This document shows, in pieces, positions 56,470 to 64,000 of a stretch of DNA of 64,000 nt (the first letter of the stretch is position 1; each line of letters begins with the position of its first letter). The stretch covers positions 1-64,000 of the forward strand of contig NZ_MCRI01000002.1 of assembly GCF_001720165.1 (NCBI RefSeq), read 5' to 3'. The notes under the pieces were generated by a model. It was not told the DNA's origin and did not search any database. It saw only the letters and a list, made by a program, of their open reading frames with translations. The position numbers and the translations under genes were made by a program. Source of the stretch: Methylophaga muralis (GTDB taxonomy: Bacteria > Pseudomonadota > Gammaproteobacteria > Nitrosococcales > Methylophagaceae).

Positions 56470-58469
56470 ATGGCCTTAGATACAGATGATGAAATTCTGC
56501 AGGATTTTCTGGTTGAGGCAGAAGAAATTCTTGATGGATTGAATGAGCAATTAGTTGCTCTGGAAACCCAACCTCAAGATAAAGATTTACTGAACTCCAT
56601 TTTTCGAGGCTTTCACACCATCAAAGGTGGTGCGGGTTTTTAAGTCTCGAGGCCATGGTTAACCTGTGTCATAAAGGTGAAGATGTTTTTAATCTGTTAC
56701 GCCAAGGTGAACGCCTGGTGGATGCAGAAATGATGGACACCTTTCTCAAGGTATTGGACAGTCTTAACAGCATGTTTGCTGAGGTAAAAGCAGGCTCCTT
56801 CCCTACTGAAGCCGATCCGGAGATTATTCAACAATTAGCAGCCTATTTATCTGGTGATGCCCCTGTGGCCGCAGCTGAACCAGAACCCATTCCTGAACCT
56901 GAACCCGTCGTTGTTGCAGCTCCAACTGATAATTCTGCAGCTGGTGATGATATTACGGATGACGAATTTGAAGCCTTGTTGGATCAACTTCATGGCAATG
57001 CCGCACCAGGCATTACTCCACCCGCAGCACCGCCCAAAGCAGAGCAGGTCAAAACAAGCGGTAATGACGAGATTTCTGAAGAAGAATTTGAAGCATTATT
57101 AGACGAATTACAAGGTAAAAAACCTGCCGCTAAAACTCCAACTCCAGCGCCAGCGCCAAAAGCAAAGGTCGAGCCGGCAAAACAGCCTATTACCCCGAAA
57201 ATTGATACAACGTCATCAGACGATGATGGTGACAGCATAACCGCTGTAAAACCTGCCGCTGCAGCGCAGGCAGCAGCACCTCAGGCAAAAGCAGCAGCCG
57301 ATACCAGTGTTCGGGTGGATACTGCAAGACTTGATGAAATTATGAATATGGTGGGTGAGCTGGTATTGGTACGAAACCGTATCAATACGCTCGAAGCCGC
57401 TTTTGAAAATGAAGAAATGGCTAAGGCAGTAAACAATCTGGCTGTAGTCACTGGCGATCTACAAACCGCGGTAATGAAAACCCGCATGCAGCCAATTAAA
57501 AAGGTGTTTGGCCGTTTCCCTCGCGTTGTACGTGATTTAGCTCGCAGCTTGAGAAAAGATATCAATCTTGAGTTACGTGGTGAAGAAACCGATTTAGATA
57601 AAAACCTGGTCGAAGCCTTGGCTGATCCACTAGTGCATTTGGTTCGTAATGCGGTTGATCATGGCGTTGAAATGCCGGATGCGCGTGAAGCTGCTGGTAA
57701 ACCTAAACAAGGCCAAATCGTTCTCGCAGCGGCACAGGAAGGTGACCATATTCTGTTAACCATTTCAGATGATGGTGCTGGTATGAATCCTGAAGTGTTG
57801 CGTCGCAAAGCCGTTGAAAAAGGCATGATGGATGAAGAGGCAGCTTCCCGACTAACTGAATCCGAATGTTTTGCGCTGATTTTTGCTCCAGGCTTTTCTA
57901 TGAAACAGGAAATCTCTGATATTTCCGGTCGTGGTGTGGGCATGGACGTGGTCAAGACCAGCATTTCCAAACTAAACGGCGTGATTGATATTCAGTCTGA
58001 AATCGGTAAAGGCACAACACTTTCAATTAAGGTGCCATTAACCCTGGCCATTATGCCCACTTTGATGGTGATGCTGGGCAATCAGATTTTTGCTTTTCCG
58101 CTAGTCAGTGTGAATGAAATTTTTAACCTCGATTTGAATAAAACCAATACCGTAGATGGTCAACAAACGGTTATCGTAAGAAACAAAGCTTTGCCACTAT
58201 TTTATTTGCGTAAATGGCTCAACAAACAGAATGTTGCAGAACGTAAAGCAACGACTGAACATGTCGTTATTGTTAACGTTGGCACACGTAAAGTAGGTTT
58301 CGTTGTTGACCAACTGATAGGACAGGAAGAAGTCGTCATAAAACCTCTTGGCGCCCTTTTGCACGGCACCAAAGGTTTTGCTGGAGCAACCATTACCGGT
58401 GATGGACGTATTGCACTTATTCTCGATTTCCCAGAGTTAATGAATACCTACGCACATCGAAATTATTAA
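56470..58469 (+). CDS. cheA: Chemotaxis histidine kinase CheA (frameshifted)
   Basis: Central kinase of the chemoreceptor array, about 666 residues when joined. The first frame encodes the Hpt domain with phospho-acceptor H49 (FRGFHTIKGGAGF) and ends at a stop in a five-T run (56637-56641); one more T gives GGAGFLSLEAMV and joins the rest. The second frame has a Pro/Ala-rich linker without an obvious P2 domain but with two copies of EEFEALLD/DEFEALLD near 155 and 200. The dimerisation domain (MNMVGELVLVRNR), HATPase (HLVRNAVDHGVE, DDGAGMN, GRGVGMDVVK) and CheW-like P5 domain follow. Confidence 0.92.
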
Positions 58470-58477
58470 GGATATTT

Positions 58478-59518
58478 GTGACTGTAAAGGTACTGATTGT
58501 TGATGATTCAGCATTTTTCCGCCGGCGACTGACTGAAATCATTAACGCCGATCCGCGGCTGGAAGTTATTGCCAGTGCCGCTGATGGTTTGGAGGCGGTA
58601 GAACAGGTATCTCGTTATAGACCCGATGTGGTCACCATGGATTTGGAAATGCCTCTACTGGATGGTATTGGCGCCGTCAAGAAAATCATGCGACGACGTC
58701 CTACTCCGGTATTAATGCTGTCAACATGGACAACTGATGGTGCCAAAGCAACTCTGGATGCTTTAGATGCAGGGGCTATGGACTTTTTACCAAAACGGTT
58801 TGAAGATTTAGCCCAGGACAAGGCCAGTGCCCGCCAAAAACTCTGTGATCGCATTAATTTTCTGGCAACCCATTCCAAGCCCAATAAACATACATCCATT
58901 GTTAAAGCTCCGGAACAACCCGCCACACCCGTTATTCCTGCTGAAAAGAAGAAAATAGAATTAGTGGTGATTGGTACATCAACCGGTGGGCCAGTAGCGT
59001 TACAGAATGTTTTGTCACAATTGCCGGCTAATTTTCCATTTCCGATTATTCTCCTGCAACATATGCCAGCGACATTTACACCATCATTTGCTGAACGATT
59101 AAATTCACAATGTGATATTCAGATTAAAGAAGCTCAACAAAATGATCCTCTACGCCCGGGGGTTGCTTATTTGGCACCTGGTGGTCAGCAGTTATTACTT
59201 AAAGGTCGCCGCGGTCAGCTCTATTTGCAGGTAGACCCAGGCCCTGAAACTGCTACTTACCGACCCTGTATAGATGTCACTCTGGAATCAGTGTCACAGA
59301 TTTGTCCGGCACAAACCCTGACCATTATCCTCACCGGAATGGGGGCCGATGGTTGTGAAGGTGCAATAAAAATGCATCAAAAAGGCGCGACTATATGGGC
59401 TCAGGATCAACAAAGCAGTACCATCTATGGCATGCCTATGGCCGTTGCCAAAGCAGGTATAGCAGATAAAATTTTGAGTCTGACGGAAATTGGTAAACTA
59501 CTGACGGCGCTTAAATAG
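58478..59518 (+). CDS. cheB: Protein-glutamate methylesterase CheB
   Basis: Demethylates chemoreceptors to adapt the array, 346 residues. The N-terminal receiver has D55 (VTMDLEMPL). The C-terminal esterase shows the catalytic serine loop GTSTGGPVAL, histidine in LLQHMPATF and aspartate in TGMGADGCEG. GTG start at 58478 directly after cheA. The matching cheR is not in the window. Confidence 0.95.
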   Translation: MTVKVLIVDDSAFFRRRLTEIINADPRLEVIASAADGLEAVEQVSRYRPDVVTMDLEMPLLDGIGAVKKIMRRRPTPVLMLSTWTTDGAKATLDALDAGAMDFLPKRFEDLAQDKASARQKLCDRINFLATHSKPNKHTSIVKAPEQPATPVIPAEKKKIELVVIGTSTGGPVALQNVLSQLPANFPFPIILLQHMPATFTPSFAERLNSQCDIQIKEAQQNDPLRPGVAYLAPGGQQLLLKGRRGQLYLQVDPGPETATYRPCIDVTLESVSQICPAQTLTIILTGMGADGCEGAIKMHQKGATIWAQDQQSSTIYGMPMAVAKAGIADKILSLTEIGKLLTALK

Positions 59519-59520
59519 CC

Positions 59521-60261
59521 ATGGATATTCTCAGCATACTGGGCTTATTGATTGGGTTTGGCGCCATCATTGTAGGCCAGTATCTGGAAGGTGGTCATCT
59601 CGACACCATTCTTAACGCCGTAGCGCTGTTAATCGTGTTGGGCGGCACGCTCGGTGCGGTAATGTTACAAACGCCGATGAATACCTTTATCCGTGCGCTT
59701 AAAATGACCGTGTGGATCTTCAAGCCTCCCCAACAATCCGCTAAACGATTATTAGAAAAAATTCTCGACTGGAACCAAATCGCCCGACGTGAGGGTTTAC
59801 TCCGTTTGGAGGCAATGGCCTTGCAGGAATCAGATATCTTTACGCAGAAAGGCTTGCAGCTTATTGCCGACGGTGCCGAGCCAGAAATCATTCGGGAGAT
59901 TTTGGAAACCGATCTCGATATTATGGAAAACAACGATTTACAGGCAGCTAAAGTCTATGAGGCCATGGGCGGTTACTCGCCGACCATAGGTATCATTGGC
60001 GCAGTATTAGGACTGATACATGTGATGGGAAATCTAGCAGATCCTTCATCTCTGGGCTCTGGTATCGCAGTGGCATTCGTGGCTACTATCTATGGTGTCG
60101 GCTTGGCAAATTTATTGTTTTTACCAATTGGTAACAAACTCAAAACGCTGGTGCAACGGCGCACCCAATTACAAATGATGTTGATAGATGGTTTGATCAG
60201 CGTGGCTGACGGAGATAATCCACGCAATATCGAGAGCCGTCTGCAGGCATATTTAAGTTAA
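59521..60261 (+). CDS. motC: Flagellar stator protein MotC (MotA family)
   Basis: Stator channel subunit of 246 residues with four membrane helices. Helices 3 and 4 near 147-173 (GGYSPTIGIIGAVLGLIHVM) and about 180-206 (SGIAVAFVATIYGVGLANLLFLP) carry the MotA/TolQ/ExbB proton-channel features. It is paired with motD and placed between cheB and parC, the Pseudomonas MotCD position. It lacks the long cytoplasmic insert of MotA. The ion specificity, proton or sodium, cannot be decided by eye. A MotAB pair may lie elsewhere. Confidence 0.9.
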   Translation: MDILSILGLLIGFGAIIVGQYLEGGHLDTILNAVALLIVLGGTLGAVMLQTPMNTFIRALKMTVWIFKPPQQSAKRLLEKILDWNQIARREGLLRLEAMALQESDIFTQKGLQLIADGAEPEIIREILETDLDIMENNDLQAAKVYEAMGGYSPTIGIIGAVLGLIHVMGNLADPSSLGSGIAVAFVATIYGVGLANLLFLPIGNKLKTLVQRRTQLQMMLIDGLISVADGDNPRNIESRLQAYLS

Positions 60262-60263
60262 TT

Positions 60264-61174
60264 ATGGCCCGCAGAAAACGCTATGAAGAACACGAAAACC
60301 ACGAACGGTGGTTGGTTTCCTATGCTGATTTCATTACCTTGTTATTTGCGTTTTTTGTAGTGATGTATTCCATCTCGTCGGTCAATGAAGGTAAATACCG
60401 GGTATTGTCAGAAACCTTGGAAAGCGTTTTTTCGCAGCCAACTCGTAGCAGTGATCCGATTCAGGTTGGTGAGGTTAGCCGTGGACAAGGTGAACGTGTC
60501 GCCTCTCCCGGCAAACCGGATGTGCCTGATTTTGAAATTGAATTGCCGGAATTACCTAAAGAACGACCACCGGTTTCTGAGCAAAGTGTGCGTACTATTA
60601 ATGATATTTCACAACAACTTAGCAATGCGCTTGCTGATTTAATTACTAATGAAAATGTAACAATTAAACAAACCGATGATTGGTTAGAGGTAGAGATTAA
60701 CTCAAGTTTTCTGTTTGCCAGCGGCGATGCACGCCTGGCTCGGGAAGCTGTGCCTGTTATCGGTCAAATTGCAGATGTCTTGGCCCCAGTCGCAAACCCT
60801 CTTCAGGTTGAAGGCTTTACTGATGATCAACCTATCAATACAACGCGTTTTCCATCTAATTGGGAATTGTCCGCCGCCAGGGCCGCTAGCGTAGTCAATT
60901 TATTGGATCGCTTTGGCATTGAACCGGGCAGGATGTCTGCGATTGGTTATGGTGAATTTAAACCCATTGCAGATAATGAAACAGAAGCTGGCAGGCAAAA
61001 AAACCGCCGCGTTGTATTAGTGATTTTAGGCAGTCAGGAAAGTCGAAGAACCCTTGAAGTATTTGATGAGCAATTAAATCAACCTGCAACAGAGGTGGAG
61101 AATATTCGTACACCTATTACAGACAGCCTGACCTCGCCGCTTTTGGCGCCCACCGATATTGGTGAAACATCACC

Positions 61175-61178
<4 letters not shown>
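60264..61178 (+). CDS. motD: Flagellar stator protein MotD (MotB family)
   Basis: Peptidoglycan-anchored stator subunit of 304 residues. A short basic N-terminus and one membrane helix contain the ion-carrying aspartate in SYADFITLLFAFFVVMY (D22). The C-terminal OmpA-like domain (about 140-255) has VEGFTDDQPI and ARAASVVNLLDRFGIEP, with GYGEFKP and NRRVVLVI. The C-terminal 45 residues are an extra Pro/Thr-rich tail. It overlaps parC by 4 bp. Confidence 0.92.
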
Positions 61179-61961
<783 letters not shown>

Positions 61962-61969
<8 letters not shown>

Positions 61970-62552
61970 GCCAACGCAAATTAAAGAGCCTCAGCAAGCC
62001 CTGGCAAATTATCTGCAAGAGTTATTGCTAGATGATGAGCTGGAAACGCTTGAGCAAAATGTAACTGAAACCATTGAAACAGCTCCAATAGTTGCAGCGA
62101 TTGAACCTGACATCAGTGAAACCATCAATACTCTTCCTGAGAAAAAAGGTCAGGCATTATTGTTTGAAGTTGCCGGTATGCAATTGGCATTGTCACTCGA
62201 TGAACTGGATGGCATTGAAAACTGGCCGGAAGAAGGTCTTTCACAAATACCAGGATATGCAAGCTATGTGGTTGGCACCTTAAGCCGTCCTAAACAACAT
62301 ACAGAAGTGATTGATCTGACAACATTAATTACCAATCAATCAAGTAATTCAGAAGATAACCGCTACATATTACTAGTGAACAATAAACAGTTAGGATTAG
62401 CAGTCTCTGCTATACGTCATGTAGTGAAGCTTGAGGACGAAAATGTGCGTTGGCGACGTGAGCCTGGGCAAAGACCATGGCTAGCAGGTATGTTGATGTC
62501 ACCATTAAGCAGTATTATCTCGTTAACAGAATTATTGAAATTATTACGATAA
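61962..62552 (+). CDS. parP: CheW-like protein ParP
   Basis: A 196-residue protein with a short acidic N-terminal region (about 1-60, ELLLDDELETLEQN) and a CheW-type domain in the C-terminal part (LFEVAGMQLALSLDELDGIE, GYASYVVGTL, VVKLEDENVRWR). This fits ParP, the CheW-domain partner of ParC that binds CheA and holds arrays at the cell pole. The N-terminal region is much shorter than in many ParP proteins. It ends the sequence of 4- and 8-bp overlaps; a 108-bp gap then leads to cheW. Confidence 0.82.
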
Positions 62553-62566
62553 CAGAGCAAAAAAAC

Positions 62567-62582
62567 TGGCACAAACTGTGCT
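62567..62582 (+). promoter_or_regulatory. Sigma-54 promoter for cheW
   Basis: TGGCAC-AAACTG-TGCT gives GG (62568-62569) and GC (62580-62581) with ten bases between, as sigma-54 needs. The -24 part is perfect; the -12 part has TGC in place of TTGC. It lies in the only sizeable gap of the chemotaxis cluster, about 80 bp before cheW, and suggests cheW and the two genes after it can be made separately. Confidence 0.65.
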
Positions 62583-62660
62583 TTGATTAGGTTTAGATAA
62601 AGAACGTCATAAAATTGGCAGCATCACCTGAGTCAATGTTTTGTGAATAAGGAAACAAAA

Positions 62661-63140
62661 ATGAGCGAACAAGCAAATCAGGCCGGAAATGATCCGATTC
62701 TTCAGTGGGTTTCTTACCAATTGGAGCAGGAGGTATACGGCATCAATGTGATGCAGGTACAGGAAGTATTACGACCTACTGAAATTGCCCCGGTACCCGG
62801 TGCGCCAGATTATGTATTGGGAATCATCAATCTGCGTGGCAATGTCGTTACAGTCATCGATACCCGTAAGCGATTTGGCTTGCCTTCGCGGGAAACGGAT
62901 GAGGACTCGCGCATTATCATCGCTGAAGTAAACGGCAACGTTATTGGCATGTTGGTTGATAGTGTTGCAGAAGTGGTTTATCTACATCAATCAGAAATCG
63001 ACACCGCACCGAATGTCAGCAGTGAAGACAGTTCACGCTTTATTCAGGGTGTCTGTAGTCGAGATAAAAACCTACTGATTCTGGTTGATGTGAACAAACT
63101 GCTGAATGATGATGAAATAGCTGATATCGCCAGCTTTTAA
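62661..63140 (+). CDS. cheW: Chemotaxis coupling protein CheW
   Basis: Couples receptors to CheA, 159 residues from the ATG at 62661 with AAGGA seven bases upstream; a GTG 18 bp earlier is possible but lacks that spacing. The CheW fold is plain, with LEQEVYGINVMQVQEVLRP, ITxx-type core APVPGAPDYVLGIINLRGNVVTVIDTRKRFGLP (key parts PGAPDYVLGIINLRG and VIDTRKRFG) and MLVDSVAEVV. It follows parP and a sigma-54-type element. Confidence 0.95.
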   Translation: MSEQANQAGNDPILQWVSYQLEQEVYGINVMQVQEVLRPTEIAPVPGAPDYVLGIINLRGNVVTVIDTRKRFGLPSRETDEDSRIIIAEVNGNVIGMLVDSVAEVVYLHQSEIDTAPNVSSEDSSRFIQGVCSRDKNLLILVDVNKLLNDDEIADIASF

Positions 63141-63149
63141 TGTGATCAA

Positions 63150-63326
63150 ATGGCCGATGAAATTCATCCTGCTCAACCACTGGTGCCCTCCACCCATGTG
63201 GACACGCCAGCAGATGAGAAACGGCGTTATAAACCGAAAAAGCCGGATGAGCGAAAATCGGAAGACCATGAAGACATTCCACCTAAACGGCCGCCTAAAA
63301 CCGGCATTATTGATGAATATGTGTGA
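63150..63326 (+). CDS. Small Pro/Lys-rich protein between cheW and DUF2802 gene
   Basis: A 58-residue frame (MADEIHPAQPLVPS... ending TGIIDEYV) starts 9 bp after the cheW stop and ends 15 bp before the DUF2802 gene. It is rich in Pro, Lys, Asp and Glu, with RRYKPKKPDERK and PPKRPPK stretches, and looks disordered. Its coding-like composition and snug position argue for a gene; an overlapping frame at 63142-63345 gives implausible sequence. The C-terminal hydrophobic end could be a peptide ligand. Function unknown. Confidence 0.7.
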   Translation: MADEIHPAQPLVPSTHVDTPADEKRRYKPKKPDERKSEDHEDIPPKRPPKTGIIDEYV

Positions 63327-63341
63327 TTTTGGGAGCACATT

Positions 63342-63728
63342 ATGATCTTATATAGCTTATACATCCTGATCGGTTTACTGGGCCTTGTTTTGCTGTTGAC
63401 CAGCTACCGGTTTTTTCGATTAAGTCGGGCGCAAGCCAGTCAAATAACCTCCTTGCAACAGCAATTATCAGCACTTTGCAGTGCGGCGGTGGGTTCTGAT
63501 GAACGAATTGTGCGATTTGAACAAGCTTTGATGAAGATGCGTGAACAGCAAAACACTATGGATCTGGGGCAACCGCAACAGCAAAGCTATGAGCATGCTA
63601 TTCGCTTAGCCCGCAAAGGCGTAGATATTAACCAGCTGATTGATAATTGTAATTTAAGTGAAGAAGAAGCTTTATTGATTACCCGCCTGCATGGCGCGCA
63701 GCGTCATTCAGTAACAGACTTACACTAA
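63342..63728 (+). CDS. DUF2802 family protein
   Basis: A 128-residue protein with one N-terminal membrane helix (about 5-23), a coiled-coil-like middle and the family's C-terminal helix-turn-helix-like segment SYEHAIRLARKGVDINQLIDNCNLSEEEALLITRLHG (key parts YEHAIRLARKG and LSEEEALLI). DUF2802 genes are regularly found at the end of flagellar/chemotaxis loci in polar flagellates, but no role is established that I know of. It converges on the EAL gene, the stops overlapping by 3 bp. Confidence 0.83.
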   Translation: MILYSLYILIGLLGLVLLLTSYRFFRLSRAQASQITSLQQQLSALCSAAVGSDERIVRFEQALMKMREQQNTMDLGQPQQQSYEHAIRLARKGVDINQLIDNCNLSEEEALLITRLHGAQRHSVTDLH

Positions 63729-64000
63729 TGCTTCGGCGGCAATGCACGTTGCGGCTTACCGATTAAATAGCCTTGCACAAAGTCGACACCAAAATCCTGC
63801 AGCATTTTCAGCGTATCTCTGTCTTCGACAAATTCCGCCACGGTTTTCTTGCCGAGGCTATGTGAGATATCGATCATTGATTTCACCAATAACTGATCCA
63901 CCGGATCATTATGTAAATTGGTGATAAAACCACCATCAATCTTCAAAATATCCACCGGGAAGTGTTTTAAATAACTGTACGAGTTAAATCCAGCGCCAAA
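63725..64000 (-). CDS. EAL-domain cyclic-di-GMP phosphodiesterase, C-terminal part
   Basis: The last 91 residues of an EAL domain, running off the right edge. FGAGFNSYSYLKHFPVDILKIDGGFI (key parts YLKHFPVDILKIDG and KTVAEFVED) carries the K of DILKIDG, and VDFVQGYLIGKPQ contains the terminal QGY-GxP motif. These are catalytic-type residues, so an active phosphodiesterase is possible; the EVL motif and any N-terminal GGDEF or sensor domain are out of view. Its position beside the motility locus fits a role in the switch between swimming and surface life. Confidence 0.88.
   Translation of the reverse strand, partial: FGAGFNSYSYLKHFPVDILKIDGGFITNLHNDPVDQLLVKSMIDISHSLGKKTVAEFVEDRDTLKMLQDFGVDFVQGYLIGKPQRALPPKH

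Noticed and set aside
63142-63345. 67-codon frame starting right after cheW
   Set aside because: Its composition is implausible (clusters of Met, Trp and Arg); the overlapping 58-residue frame at 63150-63326 looks coding and fits the gap better.

Overview
The window reads as chromosomal DNA of a polarly flagellated gammaproteobacterium with moderate G+C. The secG/tpiA/glmM/folP/ftsH/rlmE/greA/carBA order, the ygfB-pepP-ubiH-ubiI block with zapA and 6S RNA beside it, the divergent rhlB/trxA pair, and a fliL-to-cheW locus carrying flhF, fleN, fliA, motCD, parC and parP all point there. The mix (Mg-type HemB, glgA-ppc operon, zwf, SodC) would suit a marine methylotroph such as Methylophaga, but that genus is an inference and the window does not prove it.

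Layout. 1-1790: end of an integrative element, with a partial gene at the left edge and a P4-type tyrosine integrase, inserted at the 3' end of tRNA-Leu(GAG). 1787-13168 (minus): housekeeping run tRNA-Leu, secG, tpiA, glmM, folP, ftsH, rlmE, a DUF4149 membrane protein, greA, carB, carA. 13335-15170 (plus): hemB, aroE. 15231-17916: a Cpx-like envelope-stress module, with a Spy/CpxP-like protein divergent from a response regulator and sensor kinase and two GTAAA-type CpxR boxes between them. 17943-23539: sodC, an RND pump with its membrane-fusion protein, and a divergent MarR regulator. 23567-24300: 6S RNA, zapA and a small coiled-coil partner. 24406-28639: ygfB, pepP, ubiH, ubiI. 28647-30954 (minus): rhlB followed by two overlapping genes of unknown function, one a lipoprotein. 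31055-36426 (plus): trxA, uvrD, a lipidated TRAP-type binding protein, a small unknown protein, a DUF411 protein and an EamA permease. 36534-44573: srmB-like helicase, glgA-ppc operon, zwf and psd.

44644-63728 is one long flagellar and chemotaxis locus: two fliL-type genes, fliMNOPQR, flhB, flhA, flhF, fleN, fliA, cheY, cheZ, cheA, cheB, motC, motD, parC, parP, cheW, a 58-residue protein and a DUF2802 protein. It encodes the C-ring, the export gate, placement and number control (FlhF/FleN), sigma-28, the signalling core, a second stator pair and the ParC/ParP system that places chemoreceptor arrays at the pole. Two sigma-54 type -24/-12 elements are visible, one before the second fliL and one before cheW. 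An EAL-domain gene enters from the right edge.

Five genes (ubiI, rhlB, flhB, flhA, cheA) are each interrupted by an apparent single-base deletion, and one added base restores a full-length family member in every case. This pattern is more typical of sequencing error than of gene decay. I saw no CRISPR array, rRNA or complete insertion sequence. The less ordinary parts are the integrative element running off the left edge, the secreted FliL paralogue, the repeated motif in the CheA linker beside ParC/ParP, and the uncharacterised lipoprotein pair after rhlB. None of these is clearly a wholly new system.
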